Below, in pieces: positions 17,519 through 26,197 of a DNA stretch of 64,000 bases (its first letter is position 1; every line of letters begins with the position of its first letter). Under the pieces are notes generated by a model, which worked only from the letters and a program-made list of their open reading frames with translations, was not told where the DNA came from and ran no database searches. A program made the position numbers and the translations under genes. This DNA is from Rhodobacter sp. SGA-6-6 (GTDB lineage: Bacteria > Pseudomonadota > Alphaproteobacteria > Rhodobacterales > Rhodobacteraceae). The stretch lies in contig NZ_JAAKGP010000001.1 of the NCBI RefSeq assembly GCF_011043545.1, positions 610,260-674,259 on the forward strand. Reading direction: 5' to 3'.

Positions 17519-18436
17519 TCAGGCCCCCGGACGGAACGGGCGGGCCAGCGAGGCCGGCACCTCCATGCCGCGGCGGCGCTTCTGCGAGATCAGCACCAGC
17601 GCGACGATGGTCGCCAGATAGGGCAGCGCCGACAGCGCCTCGGACGGCAGCGGCAGGCCGAGGATCTGGCCGTGCAGCTGCAGGATGGTGAAGCCGCCGA
17701 ACAGCACCGCCCCGGCCAGCGCCCGCCAGGGCCGCCAGGCGGCGAAGACCACCAGCGACAGCGCGATCCAGCCGCGCCCGGCGGTCATGTTCTCGACCCA
17801 GATGCCGACATAGGCGACGGAGAGATAGGCCCCACCCAGCCCGGCCATGGCGCCGCCGAACAGGATGGCGGCCAGGCGGATGCGCCGCACCGGATAGCCG
17901 ATGGCATGGGCGTTTTCCGGCGATTCGCCGATGGTGCGCAGGATCAGGCCGGACTTGCTGCGGGTCAGCCACCACCAGACCGCGGGCACCATGGCAAGGG
18001 TCAGGTAGACCACGATATCGAAGCGGAACAGCAGCGGGCCGAGCAGGGGAATGTCGCCGAGCAGCGGGATCGCCAGCGGCTTCAGCGTGGCGACCGGCTG
18101 GCTGCCGAAGCCCATGCCGATCATGGCGGAAAGGCCGGTGCCGAAGATCGCCAGCGCCAGCCCGGTGGCATATTGGTTGGCCAGGAAGACCAGCGCCAGC
18201 AGGGCGAACAGGCCCGAGGCCAGCATCCCCGCCAGCGCCCCGCCGACGAAGGCCAGCGGCAGCCCCCAGCCCGAGATCGCCAGCCAGAAGGCCACCGCCG
18301 CGCCGATCAGCATCATGCCTTCGAGGCCGAGGTTCAGGACGCCGGATTTCTCGACCACCAGCTCTCCCAGTGCCGCCAGCAGCATCGGGGTGGCGGCGGC
18401 GATGGTGCCGACGAAGATCGCGGTTGCCAGATCCAT
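17519..18436 (-). CDS. ABC transporter permease, nucleoside/BMP-type (branched-chain permease superfamily)
   Basis: A protein of 305 residues whose ATG overlaps the stop of the upstream permease gene. Multiple membrane helices are visible, with the family motif EKSGVLNLGLEGMMLIGA near residues 29-46 and SPENAHAIGYPVRRIRLAA as the cytosolic coupling loop. These are typical of the second permease of BMP/PnrA-type importers (NupQ/YufQ-like), which carry purine and pyrimidine nucleosides. It ends 77 bp before the aminotransferase operon on the same strand. The divergent purine-demethylase-like operon beyond the GntR gene makes a methylated purine or nucleoside the most attractive substrate. Confidence 0.9.
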   Translation of the reverse strand: MDLATAIFVGTIAAATPMLLAALGELVVEKSGVLNLGLEGMMLIGAAVAFWLAISGWGLPLAFVGGALAGMLASGLFALLALVFLANQYATGLALAIFGTGLSAMIGMGFGSQPVATLKPLAIPLLGDIPLLGPLLFRFDIVVYLTLAMVPAVWWWLTRSKSGLILRTIGESPENAHAIGYPVRRIRLAAILFGGAMAGLGGAYLSVAYVGIWVENMTAGRGWIALSLVVFAAWRPWRALAGAVLFGGFTILQLHGQILGLPLPSEALSALPYLATIVALVLISQKRRRGMEVPASLARPFRPGA

Positions 18437-19497
18437 CACGCGCCGCTCCGGGTGATCCGCCAGGAGGTGAAGAACTCGCTGGCCAGAAGGAAGAACAGCA
18501 GCAGGCCCTGGAACACCCGGGTGATATGCGCCGGGATGCCGAAGGAGACCTGCACCGCCTCGCCGCCGACATAGGTCAGGGCGAGGAACAATCCGCCCAG
18601 AAGGATGCCCGCCGGATGCAGCCTGCCGACGAAGGCGACGATGATGGCGGTGAAGCCGTAGCCGGGCGAGATGACGGCGGACAGCTGGCCCAGGGGGCCG
18701 GCGACCTCGTAGAAGCCGGCCACCCCGGCGGCGGCCCCGCCGACCAGCAGGCCGGTCCAGATCGCCCCTTTCTCGGAAAAGCCGACATAGCGCGCGGCCC
18801 GCGGCGCGGCGCCGCCGACCGCCAGCCGGTAGCCGGCGAAGGAGCGCGAGACGAACAGCCAGAGCAGGCCGAGCACCAAGAGCGCGAACCAGACCGAGGC
18901 GGTGACGCGGAAGCGCGGGTCGAGGGGCGACAGCGTCCCCGCGGGCGGCATCAGCGCCGTCTGCGGGAAGTTGAAGCCCATCGGGTCGCGCCATGGCCCG
19001 CGCACCAGCCACGAGAGCAGCAGCCCGGCGATATAGGTCAGCATCAGCGTGACCAGAATCTCGTTGGTGCCGAAGCGCGCGCGCAGGAAGGCGGCGATCC
19101 CGGCCCAGGCCATGCCGGCCAGCAGCGCCGCCAGGAACATCAGCGGCAGCAGCAGGCCATGCAGCCCCTGCGGCGCGAACAGTCCCACCCCGGCGGCGGC
19201 GATGGCGCCCATGGTCAGCTGCCCCTCCGCCCCGATGTTCCAGATGTTGGCGCGGAAGCCGACCGACAGGCCGGCGGCGATGATGATCAGCGGCACCGCC
19301 TTCACCAGCAGCTCGGTCAGGCCGTAAAGCCCGGTCACCGGCCCGATGAAGAAGGCGTAAAGCGTGGCGAGGGGATCGAAGCCGAGCGTCCAGAACAGCG
19401 CGCCGCCGAAGACCAGCGTCAGCAGCACCGCGGCAATCGGGGCCAGCAGGCGGGCGGCCCAGGTTACCTCGCGGCGGGGTTCGATGCGCAGCGCCAT
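18436..19497 (-). CDS. ABC transporter permease, nucleoside/BMP-type
   Basis: A protein of 353 residues with about nine or ten membrane segments, beginning with ARLLAPIAAVLLTLVFGGALFW. Family motifs include AGLSVGFRANIWNIGAEGQLTMGAIAAA near residues 77-104 (the usual N(I/L)G.EGQ signature) and FSEKGAIWTGLLVGGAAAG. It is the first permease of the BMP-type importer (NupP/YufP-like) and is translated immediately after the ATPase gene with no gap. Its stop overlaps the second permease start (TGATG). Confidence 0.92.
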   Translation of the reverse strand: MALRIEPRREVTWAARLLAPIAAVLLTLVFGGALFWTLGFDPLATLYAFFIGPVTGLYGLTELLVKAVPLIIIAAGLSVGFRANIWNIGAEGQLTMGAIAAAGVGLFAPQGLHGLLLPLMFLAALLAGMAWAGIAAFLRARFGTNEILVTLMLTYIAGLLLSWLVRGPWRDPMGFNFPQTALMPPAGTLSPLDPRFRVTASVWFALLVLGLLWLFVSRSFAGYRLAVGGAAPRAARYVGFSEKGAIWTGLLVGGAAAGVAGFYEVAGPLGQLSAVISPGYGFTAIIVAFVGRLHPAGILLGGLFLALTYVGGEAVQVSFGIPAHITRVFQGLLLFFLLASEFFTSWRITRSGA

Positions 19498-21024
19498 TCA
19501 GTGCATCCTCCCGACGCCGGTCATGTAGCTGCCCAGCCGGCTTTTCGTTGCCTCGCCCCGCGGGATCGAGGGCGACAGCCGTCCCTCGGACAGGACATGG
19601 ATGCGGTCGCAGATCTCGATCAGTTCCTCCAGCTCCTCGGAGAAGACCAGCACCGCGGCGCCGCGGCGGCTCTGGTCGATGATGCGCTGGCGGATGAAGG
19701 CGGCGGCACCGACGTCGACGCCCCAGGTCGGCTGCGCCACGATCAGCACCTTGGGGTCCAGCGCCAGCTCGCGCCCCAGGATGAACTTCTGCAGGTTGCC
19801 GCCCGACAGGCTGGAAGCCAGCGCCTGCGGTCCCTCGGCCTTGACCGAGAAGCGCGAGATGATCGCGGCGGCGCGGGCGCGGGCCTGAGCGTAGCGGGCA
19901 AGGCCATGGCGGACCAGGCCGGCGGTATAGCCGGTCAGCAGGGTGTTCTGGGTCAGGGTATGGCCGGGCACCGCGCCACGGCCCAGCCGTTCCTCGGGCA
20001 CATAGGCCAGGCCCCGGCGGCGGCGCTGGTCGGCGCGCAGGCCGGTCATGTCCTGCCCCAGCAGCGCCATCCGGCCCGCGGGCGCGGCGGCCTCGCCCGA
20101 CAGGCAGGCCGCCAGTTCGGACTGGCCGTTGCCCGAGACGCCGGCGATGCCGACGATCTCGCCGCCGAAAAGGTCCAGCGCGATGCCGTCCAGCGCCCGG
20201 CCCTGCGCGCCGAAGGGCCGGCCGGACAGGCCCTGCACCGACAAGAGCGGCGCCGGCGTCAGGCTGGCCGGGGGATGGTCGGTCACCGGCAGGTCGCTGC
20301 CGATCATCATCACCGCAAGATCGTGGGCCGAAGCGGTGCGCGGGTCGGTGCTGCCGGTCACCCGGCCGCCCCGCAGCACGGTGGCGCGCTGGCACAGCGC
20401 CCGCACCTCGTCCAGCTTGTGGCTGATGTAGATGATGCTGCATCCCCCCGCCGCGATGCGGCGCAGCACGGTGAACAGCTGCTCCACCGCCTGCGGCGCC
20501 AGCACCGAGGTCGGCTCGTCCAGGATCAGCAGCCGCGGGTCGCGCATCAGGCAGCGCAGGATCTCGACCTGCTGGCGTTCGCCCATCGACAGGTCGGCGA
20601 CAAGGCGGCCCGGCTCCACCGACAGGCCGTAGCGCGCGGCGGTCTCGGCGATGCGGGCCGACAGCGCCGGCAGGTCCATCCGCCCGGGCAGGCACAGCGC
20701 GATGTTCTCGGCCACGGTGGCGGTCTCGAACAGCGAGAAATGCTGGTAGACCATCTCGATCCCCAGCGCCCGCGCCTGCGCCGGGCTGTGGTGGCCCAGC
20801 ACCCGGCCGTCATAGCGGATTTCGCCGCGGTCGGGGCTGGTCGCGCCGTAGATGATCTTCATCAGCGTGGACTTGCCCGCGCCGTTCTCGCCCAGGATGG
20901 CGTGGATCTCGCCCGGCGCCACGGAAAGCGTGATCGCATCGTTGGCGACCACGCCCGGATAGGCCTTGGAGATGTCCCGCAGCTCCAGCCGCGGGGTCAT
21001 CCCCTCGTCAATGGCCGTCGCCAT
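19498..21024 (-). CDS. ABC transporter ATP-binding protein with two nucleotide-binding domains, BMP/nucleoside type
   Basis: A protein of 508 residues from the ATG that overlaps the binding-protein stop; MTPRLEL at 21000 is an alternative start. Domain 1 has intact motifs: GENGAGKSTL, signature LSMGERQQVEI and LLILDEPTS. Domain 2 is degenerate in the way usual for this RbsA/NupO-like family: GVSGNGQSEL replaces Walker A and has no lysine, LSGGNLQKFILGRE is the signature, and the Walker B position reads VLIVAQPTWGVD. One active and one structural ATP site are therefore expected. It powers the two permeases encoded next. Confidence 0.93.
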   Translation of the reverse strand: MATAIDEGMTPRLELRDISKAYPGVVANDAITLSVAPGEIHAILGENGAGKSTLMKIIYGATSPDRGEIRYDGRVLGHHSPAQARALGIEMVYQHFSLFETATVAENIALCLPGRMDLPALSARIAETAARYGLSVEPGRLVADLSMGERQQVEILRCLMRDPRLLILDEPTSVLAPQAVEQLFTVLRRIAAGGCSIIYISHKLDEVRALCQRATVLRGGRVTGSTDPRTASAHDLAVMMIGSDLPVTDHPPASLTPAPLLSVQGLSGRPFGAQGRALDGIALDLFGGEIVGIAGVSGNGQSELAACLSGEAAAPAGRMALLGQDMTGLRADQRRRRGLAYVPEERLGRGAVPGHTLTQNTLLTGYTAGLVRHGLARYAQARARAAAIISRFSVKAEGPQALASSLSGGNLQKFILGRELALDPKVLIVAQPTWGVDVGAAAFIRQRIIDQSRRGAAVLVFSEELEELIEICDRIHVLSEGRLSPSIPRGEATKSRLGSYMTGVGRMH

Positions 21025-22106
21025 CAGCCCAGCGTGCCGATCATGCCTTCGGCCAGCCAGTTGATGCCGCGCACCGCATCGCCGGGCAGGACCTCGCCCG
21101 CGGCGACGACGACATTGCCCTGGTTGTCCTTGATCTCGCCGGCATAGGGCTGGATTTCGCCGGATTTCACGCCCTCCACCGCAGCATCCAGCTTGGCGCG
21201 CACGTCCTCGGGGATCGCGGCGTTGAACGGGGCCAGCGTGACCACGCCCTCGGCCAGCCCGTCCCAGCGGGATTCGCTGGTCCAGCTGCCGTCCAGCACC
21301 TTCTGCGCCGCGCCGACATATTCCGAGCTCCAGTCCAGCACGACCGAGGTCAGCTGACTGTCCGGTCCGAAGGAGGTCAGGTCGCTGGCATAGCCGACCG
21401 CATAGACCCCGGCCTCCTGCGCCGCCTGCACGCAGACGCCGGTGTCGGTCATGCCCAGGATCACGTCGGCCCCCTGCGCCATCAGCGCCTGCGCCGCCTC
21501 CTTCTCCTTGCCGGGGTCGAACCAGGAGTTCAGGAAGACGACCGAGCAGGTGATGTCGGGGTTCACCGTCCGCGCGCCCAGCAGGAAGGCGTTGCCGGGG
21601 CCGACGATGTCGGGGATCGGGAAGCCGCCGACGAAGCCCAGCTTGCCGGTCTTGGTCATGTGGCCCGCGGCGATGCCGGCGATATACATGCCCTCGTAAT
21701 ACTTGGCCTCGAAGGTGCCGAGGTTGTCCAGATGCACGATGCCCGAGCAGTGTTCCCAGGCCACGTCCGGGAATTGCGGGGCAACCTTCTGCATCGGCTG
21801 GCCCAAGGAGAAGCTGGTGCCGAAGATCAGCCGGTGGCCCTGCGAGGCCAGGTCGCGGAACACCCGCTCGGCGTCCTGCGGCAGGAAGGTGTTGTCGACC
21901 ACCGTCACCTGCACCTTGTCGCCCAGCGCGGCCTTGATCGCCTCGATCCCCAGGGCGTGCTGCTTCGACCAGCCGATCTCGGCCGCCGGAGAGGCGTTGA
22001 CCTGGCCGATCTTCAGCACGTCCTGCGCCGCGGCGAGGCGCGGCAGCGCCAGAGCCCCGGCGAATGCGGCCGATCCCTGAAGCAGTCTTCTGCGCGAGAA
22101 ATTCAT
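21024..22106 (-). CDS. BMP family (Med/PnrA-like) ABC transporter substrate-binding protein
   Basis: A protein of 360 residues with a twin-arginine-type signal peptide (MNFSRRRLLQGSAAFAGALA, cleavage near AAA-Q at residue 27). No lipobox cysteine is present, so the protein is probably free in the periplasm. The mature part matches the basic membrane protein family: KIGQVNASPAAEIGWSKQH, EGMYIAGIAAGHMTK, LGFVGGFPIPDIVG and GMTDTGVCVQAA. BMP proteins of bacteria usually bind purine or pyrimidine nucleosides or bases. It is the first gene of the transporter operon, 45 bp after the GntR gene. Confidence 0.92.
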   Translation of the reverse strand: MNFSRRRLLQGSAAFAGALALPRLAAAQDVLKIGQVNASPAAEIGWSKQHALGIEAIKAALGDKVQVTVVDNTFLPQDAERVFRDLASQGHRLIFGTSFSLGQPMQKVAPQFPDVAWEHCSGIVHLDNLGTFEAKYYEGMYIAGIAAGHMTKTGKLGFVGGFPIPDIVGPGNAFLLGARTVNPDITCSVVFLNSWFDPGKEKEAAQALMAQGADVILGMTDTGVCVQAAQEAGVYAVGYASDLTSFGPDSQLTSVVLDWSSEYVGAAQKVLDGSWTSESRWDGLAEGVVTLAPFNAAIPEDVRAKLDAAVEGVKSGEIQPYAGEIKDNQGNVVVAAGEVLPGDAVRGINWLAEGMIGTLG

Positions 22107-22151
22107 GTCGTCCCTCCTGTCGTGCCCGTGCTGGCCAGGCGTTTTCCCGGT

Positions 22152-22850
22152 TCAGGCCGGTTCCGTCTGCGGTTTCAGCCAGCGGCCCAGAACCTCGTCG
22201 AGGTCGGGCCGGATCGCGGCGCGCATGTCCATGTCGTAGCCGCGGGCGATGGCGTCGTAATGGCTGGCGATCAGCCGCAGCGCCGGCTCGATCCGCCCGC
22301 CCTTCAGATGCGCCAGCAGCAGCCCATGGTCGTCGTTCAGCTTCTGCCGGTGGTAATCGCGGTTGACGTAGAGCAGCCGGATCAGCTGCGACCGGCGCAA
22401 CAGGCGGGCATGGCTTTCCTCCAGCACCCGGTTGCGCGCAAGCTTGACCAGTTCGACGTGGAATTCCGGCCCGATCCGGTCGGAGCCGGCATCGTCGCCA
22501 TGGTCGAGGCAGCATTGCGTCTCGCAGACGTTGCATTCCAGCCGGTCGAGGTCCGAGGGCGACAGCCTTGTCGCCAGCTGGAAGGCCGCGCCCTGTTCGA
22601 TGGCGGCGATGGCCTCGAAGATCTCGAAGGCGTCGCGGGCGTCCAGCTCGGCCACGAAGGCCCCCCGGTTGGGGTGCATCTGCACCAGCCCCTCGCGCGC
22701 CAGCACGATCAGCGCCTGTTTCACCACCGCCCGGCTGGTGCCGCAGATCTCGCCCAGATGGCGTTCGCCCAGCTTGAAGCCGGGCGGCAGTTCCTGCGCG
22801 GCGATGGCGCCGGACAGGGCCTCTGCGATCTGCCGGGAACGATACGCCAT
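22152..22850 (-). CDS. GntR family transcriptional regulator (FCD subfamily)
   Basis: A protein of 232 residues starting at MAYRSRQIAEAL. The N-terminal winged helix contains LGEICGTSRAVVKQALIVLAREGLV at about residues 32-56. The all-helical C-terminal domain includes EFHVELVKLARNRVL and HDAIARGYDMDM-like segments typical of FCD ligand domains, plus an unusual cysteine-rich stretch (LECNVCETQCCLDHG). It lies between the BMP transporter operon, with which it is probably cotranscribed, and the divergent oxygenase operon. The inverted repeat at 22886-22905 is a plausible binding site for controlling both directions. Confidence 0.9.
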   Translation of the reverse strand: MAYRSRQIAEALSGAIAAQELPPGFKLGERHLGEICGTSRAVVKQALIVLAREGLVQMHPNRGAFVAELDARDAFEIFEAIAAIEQGAAFQLATRLSPSDLDRLECNVCETQCCLDHGDDAGSDRIGPEFHVELVKLARNRVLEESHARLLRRSQLIRLLYVNRDYHRQKLNDDHGLLLAHLKGGRIEPALRLIASHYDAIARGYDMDMRAAIRPDLDEVLGRWLKPQTEPA

Positions 22851-22885
22851 CCGTGCCGCCTGTGCATTTCCTGAATCCGAGCCTA

Positions 22886-22905
22886 AAGTATCGGCGCCGT
22901 ATCTT
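22886..22905. promoter_or_regulatory. Candidate GntR operator (inverted repeat)
   Basis: AAG-N3-CGGCGCCG-N3-CTT is centred 45 bp upstream of the GntR start and overlaps the -35 box of the divergent oxygenase promoter. The site is dyad-symmetric at 14 of 20 positions. A second pair of arms, AGCAATCT (22910-22917) and AGATTGCT (22943-22950), flanks the promoter. Confidence 0.4.
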
Positions 22906-22933
22906 GTCAAGCAATCTTCGTCGTTGATATGAC
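22904..22933 (+). promoter_or_regulatory. Candidate sigma70 promoter for the split Rieske oxygenase operon
   Basis: TTGTCA (22904-22909) and TATGAC (22928-22933) are separated by 18 bp, leaving a leader of about 43 bases before the ATG at 22984. The -35 box overlaps the end of the candidate GntR operator, consistent with repression. Confidence 0.4.
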
Positions 22934-22983
22934 AGGATCGACAGATTGCTATGCAATTCATCACCCGCGACGGAGGAGCAGCC

Positions 22984-23838
22984 ATGGCCGACCCCCTGCC
23001 CGATCCCTTCATGCTGAACCAGTGGTTCCCGATCTCGGCCCTGCAGGACGTGCATGACCGGCCCCGCCGCACCACGCTGCTGGGCGAGCCGCTGGTCTAT
23101 TTCCGCGACGGCTCCGGCTGCCGCGTCACCGGCGCCGATGGCCGCGCCCTGCCGGTGCTGGAGCAATATGCCTGCCTCTGGACCACCCTCGGCCGGCCCG
23201 AGGGCGGGCTGTTCCCGATCCCGGAATACGACGAACCCGACCGCCGCAACATCGCCGCCGGCTCCATCGGGGTGAACGTCTCGGCCATGCGGGGGATCGA
23301 GAACTTCCTGGACATGGGCCACTTCCCCTATGTCCACACCGGCATCCTGGGCGAGCTGCCGCACACCGAAGTCAAGGAATACAACGTCGAGCTGCGCGAG
23401 GGCGGGCGCGAGATCGTCGCCACCGAATGCCTGTTCTACCAGCCCCGCGCCTCCACCGTCTCCACCTCTGGCGCCGATGTGGAATATGTCTACCGGGTGC
23501 CGCATCCGACCTGCTCGGTGCTCTACAAGTCCAGCCCGATGGATACCCGGCGGCTGGACGTGATCGCGCTGTTCGGCCAGCCGACCGGGCCGGAAAGCTT
23601 CCGCGGCCATATGGTGCTGAGCATCCTCGACGACGTGAACGCCGACGATTTCATCAGCTATTTCCAGCTGCACATCTTCGGGCAGGACAAGCCGATCCTG
23701 GAGAACCAGATGCCGAAGCGGCTGCCGCTGGACCCCAGGGCGGAAACCCCGATCCGGGCCGACAAGACCTCGATCATGTATCGCCGCTGGCTGGCCTCGA
23801 ACGGCGTGACCTATGGCGTGATCCCCGCAGCGGCATGA
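22984..23838 (+). CDS. Rieske-oxygenase catalytic subunit lacking the Rieske domain, NdmC-like
   Basis: A protein of 284 residues. The start at 22984 has GGAGGAG seven bases upstream; an in-frame ATG at 22951 is less likely. The catalytic half of a ring-hydroxylating/demethylating oxygenase is clear. The mononuclear iron motif NFLDMGHFPYVH places ligands at H113 and H118, and FGQDKPILENQMP supplies the third ligand near D235. The N-terminal part (residues 1-95) has no CxH...CxxH Rieske motif and is far shorter than the usual 340-440 residues. Instead the Rieske cluster is in the next gene. This is the arrangement of NdmC, the purine N7-demethylase subunit of the caffeine pathway, so N-demethylation of a purine is the best inference. 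Confidence 0.85.
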   Translation: MADPLPDPFMLNQWFPISALQDVHDRPRRTTLLGEPLVYFRDGSGCRVTGADGRALPVLEQYACLWTTLGRPEGGLFPIPEYDEPDRRNIAAGSIGVNVSAMRGIENFLDMGHFPYVHTGILGELPHTEVKEYNVELREGGREIVATECLFYQPRASTVSTSGADVEYVYRVPHPTCSVLYKSSPMDTRRLDVIALFGQPTGPESFRGHMVLSILDDVNADDFISYFQLHIFGQDKPILENQMPKRLPLDPRAETPIRADKTSIMYRRWLASNGVTYGVIPAAA

Positions 23839-23848
23839 AAGGATGAGG

Positions 23849-25549
23849 ATGGACAGCGCAAGCATCGCCCCCGGCTGGGTTCCGGTGGCCGCCAGCGAGG
23901 ATGTGATCCCGCGCCATGTGTTCCAGGGCAAGCTCTGGGGGCAGGAACTGGCGATCTGGCGGGCCGACGACGGCTACGTCAACGTCTGGGAGAACCGCTG
24001 CCTGCACCGCGGCGTGCGGCTGTCCATCGGGGTGAACACCGGGACGGAACTGGTCTGCCAGTATCACGGCTGGCGCTACGCCAACCGCAATGCGGGCTGC
24101 ACCTATATCCCCGCCCATCCGGCCGACGCGCCGCCGCGCACGATCTGCAACCGCACCTGGCCGGCGCGCGAGGCGCATGGGCTGATCTGGACCCATCTGG
24201 GCGAGGGCGAACCGGCGCTGCCCGAGGCCGCCGAGGCGCCGCTGGTGCTGCGGGCGGTGCCGGTGCGGGCGGCGCCCGGCGACGTGTCGGCGGCGCTGGA
24301 GGGCTTCGATCCGGGCGAGGGGCTGGCGCATCGCGGCGGGCTGGTCTTCGGCGACGGCGCCAGCACGTTGCGGCTGTTCGTGCAGCCGATGGATTCCGGC
24401 CTGTCGGCGATCCGCGGGCTGGTCTCCGGCCCGCTGGCGGGCGAGGGGCTGGCGCTGTTGCGCCGGCTGAACACCGCACTGACCGCCTTCGGCCGCGCGG
24501 CCGAGGCGGCGGCCCGGCAGCACCCTGCCCCTGCGCCGATCCCGCCGGTCTATGGCCGGGTCAGCGAGGAGCTGGCCGAGATGCCGGAGATGGCCGCCGG
24601 CACCGGCAAGATCCGCGTCACCATCGCGGCGAAAACCGTCGTGGCCGAGGGCATCGTTTCGCTGGACCTGCGCCCCCTGCGCGGGGTGCTGCCGGCCTTC
24701 CAGCCCGGCGCGCATATCGACGTGGCGCTGCCGAACGGCCTTGTCCGGCAGTATTCGCTGGTGAACGGCCCGGGCGAGACCGACCGCTACATCATCGGCG
24801 TCAAGCGCGAGCCGCAGTCGGCGGGCGGGTCGCTGGCGATCCACGACAGCCTGAAACCCGGCGACCTGCTGGCGATTTCGGAGCCGCGCAACAACTTCAC
24901 CCTGCGCCGCGATGCCGAGGAGACGATCTTCCTCGCCGGCGGCATCGGGGTGACGCCGCTCCTGGCGATGGCCGCGGCGATGGCGGTGGACGACCAGGAC
25001 TTCCGCCTGCACTACTTCGCCGCCGGGCAGGGCCACCTGGCCTTCCCCGAGCGGCTGGCGGCCCTGGGCGAAAGGGTGCAACCGCATCTCGGCCTCGATC
25101 CCGCCGGAACGATGGCGGCGCTGCGCGAGATCCTCTCGCGCCCCGGTCCGGCGCGGCAGGTCTATGTCTGCGGCCCCGGCCCGATGCTGGACGCGGCGCG
25201 GACCATCGCGGCGGACCAGGGCTGGCCGGAAAGCGCGGTGCATTTCGAGTATTTCCGCAACACCCACGAGATCGACGATTCCAGCAGCTTCGACATCGCG
25301 CTGGCGCGGTCGGCCGTGACGCTGCGGGTGCCGGCCGGCAAGTCGATCCTGCAGGTGCTGCGCGAGAACGGCATCGCCGTGCCCTCCTCCTGCGGGCAGG
25401 GCGCCTGCGGCACCTGCAAGGTGAAGGTGCTGGAGGGCATCCCGGACCATCAGGACGTCTATCTGAACAACGCCGAGAAGGCCGCGAACGACAGGATCAT
25501 GACCTGCGTCTCGCGGGCGAAATCCGACCGTCTCATACTGGATCTCTAG
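23849..25549 (+). CDS. Rieske-ferredoxin reductase fusion, NdmD-like (PDR/VanB-type oxidoreductase with N-terminal Rieske)
   Basis: A protein of 566 residues. I take the ATG at 23849 because AAAGG lies six bases before it; the ATG at 23843 directly abuts that motif. N-terminal Rieske domain: C51-x-H53 (NRCLHRG) and C70-x2-H73 (LVCQYHGWRY). Residues of about 130-245 form a linker of unclear fold. Then come an FNR-type flavin and NADH module (RQYSLVNGP near the flavin site, LAGGIGVTPLLAMA, VYVCGPGPML) and a C-terminal plant-type [2Fe-2S] ferredoxin with CGQGACGTC plus a fourth cysteine in IMTCVSRA. The order Rieske-flavin-NADH-ferredoxin is that of NdmD, which supplies both electrons and the missing Rieske cluster to NdmC. 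Confidence 0.88.
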   Translation: MDSASIAPGWVPVAASEDVIPRHVFQGKLWGQELAIWRADDGYVNVWENRCLHRGVRLSIGVNTGTELVCQYHGWRYANRNAGCTYIPAHPADAPPRTICNRTWPAREAHGLIWTHLGEGEPALPEAAEAPLVLRAVPVRAAPGDVSAALEGFDPGEGLAHRGGLVFGDGASTLRLFVQPMDSGLSAIRGLVSGPLAGEGLALLRRLNTALTAFGRAAEAAARQHPAPAPIPPVYGRVSEELAEMPEMAAGTGKIRVTIAAKTVVAEGIVSLDLRPLRGVLPAFQPGAHIDVALPNGLVRQYSLVNGPGETDRYIIGVKREPQSAGGSLAIHDSLKPGDLLAISEPRNNFTLRRDAEETIFLAGGIGVTPLLAMAAAMAVDDQDFRLHYFAAGQGHLAFPERLAALGERVQPHLGLDPAGTMAALREILSRPGPARQVYVCGPGPMLDAARTIAADQGWPESAVHFEYFRNTHEIDDSSSFDIALARSAVTLRVPAGKSILQVLRENGIAVPSSCGQGACGTCKVKVLEGIPDHQDVYLNNAEKAANDRIMTCVSRAKSDRLILDL

Positions 25550-25552
25550 CCG

Positions 25553-26197
25553 ATGATCAGGCTTTACGACTTCGACCTGTCGGGCAACTGCTACAAGGCG
25601 CGGCTGCTGCTGGCCATCCTGGGGGTGGAATACGAACGCAGGAACGTCGATTTCTTCCCCGGCCTGAAGCACCGCGAACCGGAGTTTCTGGCGGTGAACC
25701 CGCTGGGCCAGCTGCCGGTGCTGGAGGACGGCGACCTGCGGCTGGCGCAAAGCCAGGCGATCCTGGTCTATGTGGCCCGGAAATACGATCCCTCCGGCCG
25801 CTGGTATCCGCTGGACAGCCCGGAAATCGCCGGGCAGGTCCAGCAATGGCTGGGCTTCGCCGAGGGGCTGACCGCCACCGCCTCGGCCGCGCGGCTGGCC
25901 GACGGCATGGGCTTCGACTTCGACGCCGAGGCCGCGCGGGACGGGGCGCACAAGCTGTTCGCCGTGATGGACGAGCACCTGTGGTTCCAGGAACGGCAGG
26001 GGCAGGACTGGCTGGCCCCCGGCGCCGCGCCCACCGTCGCCGACATCGCCTGCTTCCCCTATGTCATGCTGTCGGAAGAGGGCGGCATCTCGCGCGAGAC
26101 ATATCCCGCGATCCGCCGCTGGACCGACCGGGTGAAGCGCATTCCCGGCTTCGTGGTCATGCCCGGCATCTTCCCCGCCGTGCTGGGCAGCCAGTGA
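25553..26197 (+). CDS. Glutathione S-transferase family protein, NdmE-like by context
   Basis: A protein of 214 residues starting three bases after the reductase stop. The thioredoxin-fold N-terminal domain has LYDFDLSGNCYKARLLLAIL and the cis-proline region NPLGQLPVLEDGDLRLAQSQAIL. The helical C-terminal domain contains APTVADIACFPYV. Family enzymes conjugate glutathione, but in the NdmCDE complex a GST-like protein (NdmE) has a structural role, holding the Rieske-less oxygenase and reductase together. Its position between the NdmD-like and guanine deaminase genes, with overlapping translation, supports that structural role here; this is inference. Confidence 0.88.
   Translation: MIRLYDFDLSGNCYKARLLLAILGVEYERRNVDFFPGLKHREPEFLAVNPLGQLPVLEDGDLRLAQSQAILVYVARKYDPSGRWYPLDSPEIAGQVQQWLGFAEGLTATASAARLADGMGFDFDAEAARDGAHKLFAVMDEHLWFQERQGQDWLAPGAAPTVADIACFPYVMLSEEGGISRETYPAIRRWTDRVKRIPGFVVMPGIFPAVLGSQ

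Noticed and set aside
19498..21024. Broken ATPase because the second Walker A and B motifs are degenerate
   Set aside because: Loss of the second ATP site is normal for two-domain nucleoside/sugar ABC ATPases of this family, so it is not a pseudogene.
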